NCBI RefSeq assembly: GCF_907164915.1
Contig: NC_061862.1
Coordinates: 29,343,151 to 29,407,150 of the forward strand
Origin: Impatiens glandulifera
Lineage: Eukaryota > Streptophyta > Magnoliopsida > Ericales > Balsaminaceae
Direction of reading: 5' to 3'
Length of the DNA stretch: 64,000 bases
Positions 18,394 through 30,480 of this stretch are shown in pieces. Under the pieces are notes generated by a model that was not told where the DNA came from, searched no databases, and worked only from the letters and a program-made list of their open reading frames with translations. Positions within the stretch are counted from its first letter, which is position 1. Each line of letters opens with the position of its first letter. Position numbers and translations under genes: made by a program.

Positions 18394-20646
18394 TTAATCG
18401 TAAATTTGCAATATTCTCAAAGAATCTGGTTTCTCCATTTTGTCTCTTCCATTGGACTCCGGCTGGCACTTCCAATGGGAGCTTGGGCTCACTCCTATTT
18501 CACCACCTTTTACACGAGACTTTTCATATTTTGGAGAAGGAGATTGTTCAGGGTTTCTACCTGCCCGATAATGCTCTCTTCGGGAGTTCAAATTGGGCAA
18601 GTATGATATATCGCTTTCTCTACCATTCGTCCTATTCTCTCGGGGAGAAACAGATCTGCCAAATTTATGTATAACACTAACATATTCAGAACCAAACACA
18701 AAGAAATCAGCCTAAGGATCAAGTTTTAATTGCTTTATACAGGGCAGCACATACCAAATATTTGGCATTGGATCAAGTGGGTATTTCTGTTTTGGAAAAT
18801 AGAATACCTTGAGTGTTGCCCCCCCTTCTTAGGAGGAGGAGAGTAGCCCTCATGGCTCCTAGAAGGTGAACGTTGTCTTCTTGGGAGATAACGAGAACGG
18901 CGTGGCGAGGGGGGGTCCCGAGGAAGAGGAGCAGGTTTTCTGTGATTTGGTCGACCCCTGATGCAAAAACAAAATTAACTTCAAGGGGTTTAATGATTGC
19001 AAAACAAGCACACAAAATCTACATGAATAAATTTGACTTGTTTGATGAAGGCTTATTTATTTAAATATATCCTCCCATCATCAATCAATCAAATAATAAA
19101 CTTAAAATACACCTTACTTTATTTTAGTTATTTAATCCTCTTTTCATCTAACAAGGTTTTTTCCCTCAAACAAATCAGATATTTCAAGAAAACCTTAGCT
19201 TGAAGTTTATTATAGTAAAAGAAGTAGTAAGCTAAACCATGCACGCACTCTTTACCTTTTTTCTTCCGCATGAAGAACAGTCAGCGGCCGGCCTAAGAGA
19301 ACTACACCATGCATCTGAATTTTAGCCTCTGCAGCATCAGCAAGTCTTTCATATTCTATGTAACCAAATCTTTGGGGGTACCTGCAAAATTGTGTTCATG
19401 GTACAGGACAAATAAATTTGTTAGACGAGCATCTGAATTGCATCTAACCAGAAAAAATCTTACAGCCTCAACCACCCATACAATTCATGGAACTGGGTTT
19501 CTGTTTTCATAATTAACTTCTATTTCCCAAATGCAAGCTTTCAACAGTTTAAAAGATGGATTTCTTTTACAAGTATATTAGTTCTCATCTGAATATAACA
19601 AAAAAAAAGAAAGAAAAAAAAACATCGAATTTCCCCCAACAAGAAAACAAACACTATAAAAAGTGCATAGAGCACTTGGCTGCTGACCTTGGAAGGTGCT
19701 AGTTTATAAGATCTTGAGATCATGAAATCTTCACATTGAATAGACTTTCAAGATCTTCAATCTTCTGTGTATAGAAACTCATTGAATCTTCTCTCTACCG
19801 TTACTACTTCATTATTGTCAACAGAACTCTTACAACTTGATTCTCTCATTGAACTTTTAAAACTTGATTGGTGTCTTCAAGACTTTTATTCCACTGTTAT
19901 GTATCAAGCAAGAACCACAATGTAAAAGAAATCAAGAGATAACAGAACAGAATAAGGTCAACAACAAGACTACTTTGAATAAATTTCAGAGTACAATATG
20001 TTGTGCTTTTATGTATAACCTAAAAACTGTTACCCAGTAAAACATTGATGATCTTCATTAAAGCAAGAATCATACTCAGTAATGCGACTCCTTGGAAAGT
20101 AGACACGCTTGATAGGACCAAACTGCTCAAATGGCTTCCGAAGGTCTTCTTCCCTGCAGAATGAAAATGTCAGATAAAACTAGGTTAGTGATTCAAACAA
20201 CTAGCAACAGTCGTAGGGAAATGTGATTATCTAACTACTTAATAGATTCATCATCCATACCAAAAATTACCCCTCAATAAGACATGGGAGACTACAGATT
20301 AAGCCAACAAAATTGCAATGTAACCAACTAAGAACCAGAAGTTCATCATCATTTGAAACCATATCCAAAGTAACTAAATAAAAGTAGAGTAGTTATTAGT
20401 TTCTTAAAATGAAAGATGCTTCACCAACAAAAAGTTATTCAGATCGCACATGAAAGTATTGGTCAAGGTGGTTAAGAATGTATGTGTTCAAATTTTGTAT
20501 GAGAATACTGTTTTCCAATAATACCCGCAGCTTGGATGAAGGTTGCGGACGAACAAACGAGAGGAATGATTTGGATCACGATCACGACCACCACCACCAC
20601 CACTGCGTCCCCTTGGTGGCGAAGGACAATGACTCCTACTACTCAT
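18394..20646 (-). CDS. SC35-like (SCL30-type) SR splicing factor, five exons
   Basis: Minus-strand exons 20646-20525, 20153-20076, 19381-19256, 18957-18808 and 18655-18394 join in phase at canonical GT/AG sites to 738 bases (245 residues), with no internal stop. Residues 1-29 are Gly/Arg-rich. The RRM runs from LFVRNL (RNP2, 31-36) to VLHAEEKR (about 109). An Arg/Ser/Pro tail with RSPSRS and RSVSPRE follows. The family (SCL28/30/30A/33) binds pre-mRNA and promotes spliceosome assembly in nuclear speckles; normal length is about 240-290. Oddities: RNP1 is QRFGYIEY, where R/K-G-F-G-Y is expected, and RS dipeptides are sparse for an SR protein. The last exon ends KPDSLRILQIYD. The gene may therefore be functionally diverged. 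Exon limits come from my own splice-site reading and fit those of the duplicate. Confidence 0.85.
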
Positions 20647-20805
20647 TTCTATACTGTGATAAATTCAAATACAAGAGGAATTTAATAGAATGTGAGATTA
20701 AAACACATTCACTAACATTATATGTGCTGTGCAACCAGCCAATGCAACAACAGATTGACAAATGTTATATATGCAAGCAACCAGCAAATGATTCATGACA
20801 CAGGA
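18945..20805 (-). repeat. Tandem segmental duplication, copy 1
   Basis: Exons and introns align with 21183-22814. Examples are the intron sequence near 19660-19760 (agtgcatagagc, gctgctgaccttgg, ttataagatcttgag) with 21770-21840. Both copies are in the same orientation, about 2.1 kb apart. Confidence 0.85.
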
Positions 20806-21182
20806 CTAGGCCTGTAAGCGGTTCGGTTCGGTTCGGACAGGACTACCTCATAGAGCAGAACATACTAATTTGAACAACATCCTAATACTGTCAATGTTTC
20901 TTGCACCTCCAAAATGCCCTCTATTACTTCCCCCTCAAAAAAGTTTCAAATATAAAAACATGATCAAAACATTCGCCAACCCAATATAAACCGACCACAT
21001 TAAAGAAAAATAGAGACCTATTCAAAGACACGAGTTTGGAATAAAGAAATATCAGACGAACAACCCACTAGAGAAACAATCTCTCCAAGAAAACAACGTA
21101 TAACTATAAAAGCCAACACAAAACCTTGGCATTCGGTAATCGTGGAAGAGAAAAAGATAAAAATTAATTTGTCACATTTGGC
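20647..21182. other. Upstream region of the SCL gene / spacer between duplicates
   Basis: 20647-20805 still matches the equivalent region beyond the second copy. The rest is unique AT-rich DNA. A GGTTC microrepeat (four units) is at 20818-20838. No gene is seen. Confidence 0.4.
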
Positions 21183-22814
21183 TGACCCCTAATGAAAATA
21201 CAGCCATAACGCAGAAACAAATAATTATCTTCAAGGGGTTTTATGATTGCAAAACAAGCACAAAAAATCTACATGAACAAATTTGACTCGTTTCATGAAA
21301 GCTTATTTATTATATCCCATGATCAATCAATCAAATAATAAACCCAAAATACCCTTTACATTGTTTTAGTTATTTAAGAGAAGTAGTAAACTAAACCTTG
21401 CACGCACACTACTTTTTCTTTCATCCGCATGAATAACAGTCAGCGGCTGGCCTAAGATAACTTGACCATGCATGTGGTTTTTAGCCTCTGCAGCATCAGC
21501 AGGTCTTGCATAATTTATGTAACCAAATCCTTGGGGTTTCCTGCAAAATTGTGTTCATGGTACAGGACAAATAAAATTGTTAGACGAACATCTGAATTAC
21601 ATCTAAACAGAAAAATTCTTACAGCCTCAACCACCCACCACAATTCATGGAATGGGTTTTTGTTTTCATAATTAACTTGTACTTCCCAAATGCAAGCTTT
21701 CAACACTTTACAACATGGTTTTTTTTACTAGTATATTAGTTCTCATCTGAATATAACAAAACAAACACTTAAAAGTGCATAGAGCAATTGGCTGCTGACC
21801 TTGGAAGTGTTAATTTATAAGATCTTGAGATCACGAAATCTTCACATTGAATAAACTTTCAAGATCTTGAATCTTCTGTGTATAGAAACTCATTGAATCT
21901 TCTCTCTACCGTTACAAAACCTTGAACACAACTTTTACTACTTCATTGATGTCAACAGAACTCTTACTACTTGATTCTCTCATTGAATATTTAAAACTTG
22001 ATTGGTGTCTTCAAGACTTTTATTCCACTGTTAAGTATCAAGAACTTCAATGTAAAAAAAAAAAAAAATCAAGAGATAACAGAACAGCATAAGGTCAATA
22101 ACAAGACTACCTTGAATAAACTTCAGAGTAGGATATGTTGTGCTTTTATGTATAACATAAAAATAGTTACCCAGTAAAACATGGATGATCCTCATTAAAG
22201 CTAAAGAACCATACATACCCAGTATAGTAACTCCTTGGAATGTAGACATCCATGATAGCACCAAACTTCCTAAATGGCTTCCGAAGGTCTTCCGCCCTGC
22301 AGAATGAAAATGTTAGATATAACTAGGTTAGTGATTCAAACAACTAGCAACAGTCATAGAGAAATGTGATTATCTAACTACTTAATAGATTCATCATCCA
22401 TATAAACATCACCCCTCAATAACACATGGGAGACTACAAATTAAACCAACAAAATTGCAATGTAACCAACGAAATAACCAGAAGTTCATCATCCTATGAA
22501 ACCATATCCAAAGTAGAGTAGATCAGTGAATTATTAGTTTCTTGAAAAGCAAGATGTTTCACCAACAAAAAGTTTCTTCAGATCGCACATGAAATTATTG
22601 GTCAAGGTAATTAAGAATGTATGTGTCCAATTTTTGTTGAGAATACTGTTTTCCAATAATACCTGCAATCTGGATGAAGGTTGCGGACATACAAACGAGA
22701 GGAATTCTTTGGACCACGATTACTACCACTCATTTCTATAATGTGAGATCAAAACCCATTATTTGTACAGTTAACCAATGCAACAACAGATTGACAAATG
22801 ATTCATGATACAGG
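21183..22814 (-). repeat. Tandem segmental duplication, copy 2
   Basis: Covers exons 1-3 and the first bases of exon 4 of the SCL gene, then stops. The homologous exon 4 start (GGGTCAGCCAAAT at about 21184-21196, minus) is followed by unrelated sequence. Confidence 0.85.
21366..22733 (-). CDS. Truncated SCL duplicate encoding an RRM only
   Basis: Exons 22733-22663, 22296-22219 and 21540-21366 give 107 residues if the third exon is read through to the TAA at 21368-21366. The RRM is complete and closer to consensus than in the full gene: RNP2 LYVRNL, RNP1 KPQGFGYINY, with YIPRSYYTG and GQVILGQPLTVIHADE. The RS exons are missing. The exon 3 donor differs (AAAAA followed by GTAGTG instead of AAAAG followed by GTAAAG) and would be out of phase with the old exon 4, of which only a stub remains. 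It could make an RRM-only protein that competes with the full-length factor, or it may be a dying duplicate with no product. The preserved frame across two introns favours some past or present selection. Confidence 0.6.
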
Positions 22815-25800
22815 TAAACTCAAAGCTTCTGTACAAATGGCGCTTTGACGATCAGTTAGGGCAAACTTCCTATATCGACTGGTTCATCTTCTACAAGTTC
22901 AAGCAAATATTCCCGGGGAAAAAGAATGACAAGAAAGCTTCTGAGTTTTTCTTGAGACTCTAAATAACACCTTTTACTTTACAATATTATAAACAAGCGC
23001 AATACTTTTTTTTAAATTACAAACACTCAATATTCAACAAAAGTCTTCTCAATTAGATTTAGATGTCAAGTTTTCTTTAAATTACTGTTATTTTACATTC
23101 AAATATATGCATACAAGTTTTTTTTTTTAAATCAATATTTGTTTCAAACTAACACAATATTTACTGTAATTATATATCATCGGTAAAATCATAACTAATA
23201 TATATATAATTAGGGATGAAAATAGGGTTGTGAAAAAAAAAACGATAATCCAACCGAACGATAGTTTACCGGTTTATTGATTAACTAGTTCTAACGATTT
23301 CAGTTAATCGATTTTTTACCGGTTAAACGGTTTGGATTTTTCTAACGGTTTAACTAGTAAACTAGTTATAATTTAATCATATATATTTATATTAGTTATT
23401 TGATAAAATTAAATATATTATAAATAATATTTAATAATATATATATATATATATATATATTAGTTATTTTTAAATTTTTAATTATAATTTGTATAGATTT
23501 GTTTTATAAAAAATTTAGTTTATATAACTATTAATTTAAAAATGGAGACTTTTGAAATATATTATATTGTTACAATAATATATTATATTATAAGATATTT
23601 TTAAATATATCTATGAAATATTATTATAATATTTTATATTATAACAATAATATAATATATATTAACATAGATAAAAATAGAGAATAACATAAATTGCGTA
23701 CAAATTAGAATTTTGAAAAAAAAAATACTATTTAATAAGTTTAATACTTATTTAAAAATTTGAATTATTGGTTCACGGTTAAACCGGTTAACTAACCGGT
23801 ACTGACCGGAACTATTAGAATCAAAACCGATATCACTGATCGGTTATTCGATTTATAAAATAAAAGGTAAAGTCGGACTTAATCAGAACCGTTTAACCTG
23901 TTAACCAACCGGTTAAACACCCTTAGATGAAAATTGACTTGATATTTTGAGAAATGAACAACATTTATACACAATTTTTCTAAACAAAAAAAATATATAT
24001 ATACTAAATTATTTTAAAAATATTTTTATATAATATATGTTAATATATTGAAAATTCATATTTTTATAAGAAAAAATAAATTTAAATTTTTTATAAAATA
24101 TAAAAAAATAAATATATTAGCAATATTATATATTTAATTGTAGTTATTAATATTCGAAGTTATGATACAAATATATATTGTTTCGTCTCATTGTTAGTCA
24201 AGTACCGATGAAAAAATGAGCTCAACCAAACAATTCAAATAATAAAAGCGTTTGGAAGAATTATAATTGTCATCTTGTTATCTTTTTTTATCATCTCATC
24301 TATAATATTAAAAGTTTTATAATTATTATATTGATAAAAAATAGTAAAATAATATTCCATTACTCAAACTACTGTATCTAATTTAAATATTTCCAATAAT
24401 CACATTGTATTTGAATTATGATTCAAAAATAAATATGTTATCATTATTTATATATATAATTAAATGTAAATTTAATTTAAAATAATGATAATTAAATGAC
24501 AATAAAAAATAACAGTTACAAAATTTAATTATATTATTTCATTTATTTAATTTATTTTTGAATTTATAAATATAAATTTACTTGGTATAAAATTATAAAT
24601 CAAAACATTTTATAAATTCATAAAATTTTAAAATTATATTTAAAATTACAAGAGTTTAAAAGTTTACCTAAATTGAATCTTAAAGTTTTTAAGAATTAAT
24701 TTGAAATTTTAACTGTTTTTAGTATATTAGTGTGATAAATAAATTGTTGTGAGCTATGTTGATTAGTTCATTCACTTGTAAAACAACTTTCTTCTTTTTT
24801 CTAATTATATCAATTGTACACTTTAATTCTGAATTCTGATATGGTATATTGTTTTTTTGATATGGTTCAAAATTGAGTCACATATAGTAATTTTGTTTTC
24901 TAATAGTCTTGTTAAAGAAAGGGTAGTGTAAGACTTAATATAAATTCGGTGAAACTCATAAACTAGCTAGCTATGATAAATCTAATCTTGATAGATTTTT
25001 TACAAAAATATTTTGGTCTTAATCTACTTTTGAATTTTCAATGTTAATTATAGATCAAAAAGAGATCATGTAATATGGTTGTAATCACAACTGGATCAAA
25101 TTGAAGAATTTTGAAGGCCCATTTGGATCAAAGTTGAGTTTCTCATTAAATATATTATTTTACATCTGGGTTGAGCAAAACAAAACAAAACAAAAATTAT
25201 AAATCTCTTTGGATTTTTTGTGTGTGAATTGTCTCATATTCAATAATATTTTAAATATATATTTATATTGATCAATATGATACCGATTTCATTCAAACTC
25301 AACTCTACTTAAAATTAAAATTGGTGTATTTTTAAACAATAAAAAATATGGGATCCACCAACTATGAAGCAAATAAGAATACCAGATCTGAAAAGGCAGT
25401 AATGACAATTGGCAAAGGGGGTATGGCAGCTATTAAGAGTTTGTTAATTGTAGCAAATGGATTGGCTAAAGTAAAAGCAACATATTTTGGGATTTGGGTA
25501 GGCTGATCAAGACCAAAGCCACCTTTGACTGAATGAATTGACAATTTTATTTGCATTAAAATATTTTCAGCTATGAATATTAATCTTAGTATAAAACAAT
25601 ATTAATGTTCCTTTCCACCAATATTGACATGTTATTGTGGTTAATTGTTTGAATGGATTTATGATGTGGTAGGTCATGGTGAGGAGAGATCATGCTTAGT
25701 CTACTTCAAGAAATAAATTCCTTGTTACCATGGGATGGTATTATTAAAATTATATGAAGGATTTGATTTCAATTTTTTCTTATTTATTTTTTGTCTTTTA

Positions 25801-26167
25801 TGTTCTTGATAGTTTGTAAGATGTACTGAAATAGTAATAGATGAGTATGAGTTCATAATAATTTTTAATATATACCAGATTTGTTATTTTATTTCTAAAC
25901 AAATTATTGCATGCATCCTACATTTTTTTTAAATATATATTTCTTTTAATCATGTGTTAGAATAATTTATAAAAATAGATGAAAAGAAGTCAACTAGTTT
26001 GTAAATCCAATATTCACTTCTATTGTGAAGTTGACTTTTATCTTAATTTTCAAAATTGACTTGACTTTTTTGTGTTCTGATTTGGACATACAATCCCCAA
26101 AGTCAACAACAATTTGTAAACTAAAAAATCCAATATTATTAAAAGAATAAATTTTGGAAAATTTTTT
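22815..26167. other. AT-rich intergenic region
   Basis: No gene can be supported. It includes the probable hAT-type element at 23212-23926. Small open frames here (for example 25362-25556 minus) show no domain. Short TA-runs occur near 23441-23460. Confidence 0.5.
23212..23926. mobile_element. Possible small hAT-type non-autonomous element
   Basis: The left end TTAGGGATGAAAATAGGG and the inverted right end TAAGGGTGTTTAACCGG are of the TAGGGRTG type common in plant hAT elements. Subterminal AACCGGTTAA and CGGTTTAAC motifs cluster at both ends. The two ends match only in part and I see no clear 8-bp duplication, so the limits are uncertain. The AT-rich interior has no gene. Confidence 0.35.
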
Positions 26168-26297
26168 TTTATTGAGGGTCTATTCTCAATAAGGAGAGAT
26201 GCATATCCGATTGGAGTTCCAATAGGCGCCTTACTCAATAAGCGAGACATACATAATTTGGTTATATTCTCGCTTGTTGAGAAGTGATCCCTCATTT
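26168..26297. repeat. Compact hairpin / foldback element
   Basis: CTCAATAAGCGAG (26234-26246) and CTCGCTTGTTGAG (26269-26281) form a 13-bp stem with one G-T type mismatch and a 22-base loop. The left part (26171-26198, TTGAGGGTCTATTCTCAATAA) can also pair with the right end (26269-26297). Three copies of the motif therefore compete for pairing. It may be a tiny MITE. Confidence 0.55.
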
Positions 26298-27129
26298 ATT
26301 CTTATTAAAACAAAAAGAGAAATCTACATTGTTCAAGATTGTTCAAGATTATAGCAGTCGTATTAAATAATTGATATTTAAACGAAATTAGATTAAAAAA
26401 TTGGTATTCGTATACACTATTCATACGAGACAGATCCAAGATTCCAAGTTAGTGTAGGTTTGAAAAATATTTGAAGTAGGTGAATATTTTTGGAAAAATT
26501 ATAAATGAAACAAGTAGATTATTGTAGTTCTTTTTTCCTATTTTAAATAATTAGACCCAAAAATAGTAAATTAAATTAAAAAACTAAAAATAATATAGAG
26601 AGTTATATCACATTTTTAACGTAAAACTTTTATATATATTTTTTTTAGAGATAAAACTCATTTTATCAATTGATTAAAACAAAAAGATCACACACTAACT
26701 GTACATATAAAACAATAGTTTCAATTAAAATTATAAAATTATTTATCATAAATTAAATTCATAAACCCAATAGATTTATCCGCAGTAAATGAAGTAGTAA
26801 TTATGATGATATTTTTTAAACATTGAAGTTAAAACTACTATGAACATTCTAACATTTATATATGAATTCTTGATTTAATGTTTTTTGAAAACGGCATTTT
26901 ATTAATCGATTTAATAGTGAAAGTTGTAAACCAAAATAGTAAAAATAAAAAATAAAATAAAATAATGAAGTATAAGTTATAAATGATTTATAATAATGAT
27001 TTAAAACACAATTAAGAAAACATCAGAAAAGATTAAATTAAATCACTAATAATATTTTATTTTTAAAAATTTCGTATATATTAAAAATGATAAAATTGAT
27101 TTAAGCAACAAGATAAAACATAACATGAA
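26298..27129. other. AT-rich intergenic stretch
   Basis: I see no gene or recognisable element. A short duplication, attgttcaagattgttcaag, lies near 26330. Confidence 0.5.
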
Positions 27130-27560
27130 AAAAAATATTACTTAATAGGTTATCGAGCTCTTAACTCTTCGAGAAGAATAATTAACTCTACAACAGACTC
27201 AACCGCGACTTTCCGAAACGAATCTCAGAAAGCGTGATAATAATAGAATTATGAATGATACACATTAATTAGACGACTACGATTATTGAAAGCTCGACGA
27301 TTTCTCTTCAACCAGATAGTCCACAAAAATATAATTGGGATAGTGACCCAAATAATTTAGGTTTGTCATATCAATCGCAATATTAATCAAATTTTTCAGC
27401 AACTAACCAAAAATTCGGACATCGCCCAATAAATTCTAGCAGTGCTCTACAGAATATTTCAAATACTAGTCATCCCTCGAAAATACAAACGCAAGTGAGT
27501 TGCCGATTCAACTTTCTCGTAACACATATGAAAACGACTAAACATAATACAATATTTTTT
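27130..27560 (-). pseudogene. LINE reverse-transcriptase 3' remnant (zf-RVT)
   Basis: Minus-strand fragments CYEKVESATHL, then TIPIIFLWTIWLKRNRRAFNN match the zinc-binding C-terminal domain (zf-RVT) and closing LLWxIWxxRNxRxF motif of plant LINE polymerases. Frames are broken. A homologous piece on the plus strand lies at 50430-51200. Confidence 0.6.
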
Positions 27561-29769
27561 ATACACATTTTATCCTTAAAATTTTCATCTAAATAACATC
27601 TAATAAAGAAGAAGATTTTGAAAGAAATCAGGAACAATATGTAATAACTAAAGAAATAATATGAAGATCAATTGCTCATATTCATAAGGCACTAACACGA
27701 ATTGAGCGATAAAAACAATTGAATGAAAATCAACATGGAGATTATGTATCATCTTATTTGAATGATTGATTTAATTATTTATGTATTACCAACAAATTGT
27801 TATTATTAAATTAAGTATGTTAGAAACCAAAGTATAATAAACCCCGTACCAACCAAAAATAAATGTTACTGAGATTAGGGAGCTTATTTAATCCTAATAA
27901 TCATGTACTTAATTATCAACTAATCACGAGAATCTTGATTGTGATTAATTTTAACTAGCAAGAGTTTTCCTCCATAATTGCTAATTAATCATAATTATCA
28001 TGTTAGTTTAAATAATGTACAGGCTAGCTAGTTTAATTTTGAATTTAAAAATATTTATCACAAATAATTTAACTTCACGAGATAACTAGAAATTGTGTTA
28101 AACTTTTTTGTTTTAGTATATATATATATCGTAAATTTCAATTTAAAATGAGAATCAAATGTCAGAAATTTGTTTTTTAAATCAAAAAAATCTCTAGTTG
28201 AGATACTTAGTATAAAAATATTGAAGCATCACAATATTTTCCATTATTTATATATAGTTTTCCATTTTTAGTTACTATATTAGTTGCACAATATTGTGTT
28301 TATGTGTAGGTTTAATAAAAGAACCTGAGAAAAATTAAAAAAATAAGACCTAAATACAACTTCTGTTATTTCTCATAAAATATTTGAATCAACCCATAAT
28401 GTATTTAGTCTAGTATTGCTACAATTAATATTCCACTGTCAAAATATTGTTAAAAGTATTATCACTAGTTATTGAGGTGGGTTGACCATGACCAAGTAAA
28501 AATGTGAAGAACTTTGAAGAAATGTGAATTAATATCAATTCCAACCCCTTAGAAAATAAAAGGTTGAATTGTCACATATTTTTAAAATCGCATTAAGTTG
28601 AAATAAAAGTAATTATTGTAGGGAGTTGTGATAACTTTGTTTTAAAAAAATCAAATCATGTATTGCAACTTTGTTCTTAATTTGATTCAATAATATTTAA
28701 CTAATACAAATTTAAGTAATTATATACAGTATTAGATCATTTATTAGCGCTAACAAAATTTTATTTTAAAAGTAAGAACAAATTATTGACATATATCAAT
28801 CATAAAGACTTGATCAAATTCAATATAGATATTTATTTTAAAATGAGAATCAAATTATTTTCATAAATAAATAGTAAAGACTTGATCAAAACCATGGTGG
28901 TAAGTGTACTTTTTTTCCCTTCTATAGTAGATGGTTGGTGTGTTTCATAACTTCAAGTTGAAAATTCAATAGACAAATGTGGAATTTGAAATATTCAATT
29001 GACTAATTTTATTTTGTTTTTTTGACTACGGTGTCCAAGTCAAAAAAACAAATTGGGTACATCCACTAAACTAACTTATAAAGTGAACTAAGCCAGTTAT
29101 TTAAAAAATAAAAATAAAATGGACTCTTTTAAAAGTTAGAATGGAATTTGATTTGAGTTATAATATTGTTATAGAATATGATTAGTGTGTATTGTCTTTT
29201 AAAAAAAATAGTGTTAGAAAATTGATATTGTTTGATTGTACAATTATTTTGAGTTTATTAGTGGTTGTATTTATATATTGGTAGATATAATTATGATTAA
29301 GTGGTAATATACATTAAATATGATTTTGATGTAATACTTTAAAAAAAAATTGATACAACTCACTAATTAATTATGATTTTGATGTATAAAATCATCTATG
29401 AAAGTATTCTTAATGATGGGTCAAAGAAATTTTTAACAGAAAAATATAATTAAACCGAAATACCTATAACTTGGTAATATAAAATCGTCTATGTGTCTAT
29501 GTGTTATTTACAGTAGTGAAATATCAATAATGACATAAATATTTACTGTAGTTAATGTTCTCAAATTGCAATAATTGATTAAAATAAGTGTGGGTTTAAA
29601 GTTTTCTTTAATTATTTATTTTATTTTTATGTTACAAAGTTATTTGGCTCTGATTTAATTATTTAAATAAAAAACTATGTTACAAAGTTATTTTATTTTA
29701 TTTTAATTTAAGAAAAGTTAGTACATTTTCCACGTTCACAACCTCAACGTTTTAGTGCATAGTTTTAAA

Positions 29770-30006
29770 ATACACCGTTCTAAGAGTGGTTCGACCGCGA
29801 TACAGGTGAATGAATATTTTGATTTTTAACTTTAATACGGTTACCTTTTAAATTAGTTCAAATTCAGTCTGATCGGACGATTCAACCGGAAATCTGAAAA
29901 AAAAAAATTCCTATTTAAAATGTTAGCCATCGTTCTGCATTGAGGAGAGAGCCTTAATCCTCTCCTCTAATTAAGCCTCAAAAACTTCTACAGCAAATGG
30001 CCTATG

Positions 30007-30058
<52 letters not shown>

Positions 30059-30480
30059 AAGTAGTTTAATTATTAATTGATTAATATGGGATAAATGAAA
30101 AGATGATAAATATTTAATGATTATTTCCACTTATTTGAAACAAAAATACACATTAGAATATATATATATTTATATTTTTTATAAATGATTTAATTAATAA
30201 AATAAAATATTTCTATTAAAGTAATTTAAATAAGTTTTCAAATAACTTATAATTATTTAATCAATTTTATTTTGTGTGATTTTTGTTTTAATTGTTCGGA
30301 ATTATAAATATTTTGTGTGATATTAATTTAATTATATTGTATTTGATAATTTTTGAATATATCAAAGTGATTATATATACAATTTACGAATAAATATATT
30401 TTAATTTTTAAATAAATTTAGAATCCGGTCCAACCGGTGGTTCAACCGTTTAGACTAGTTGGACCGAATTTTGACAAAAA
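29770..30480. repeat. Possible element with GGTTCGACCG-type ends
   Basis: The left side has gtggttcgaccgcg and attcaaccggaa. The right side has ggtccaaccggtggttcaacc and agttggaccgaattttgac. These are partly inverse and much GC-richer than the interior, as in small plant DNA elements. No target duplication was identified. Confidence 0.3.
30012..30054. repeat. (TA)n microsatellite
   Basis: About 21 uninterrupted TA units. Confidence 0.95.
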
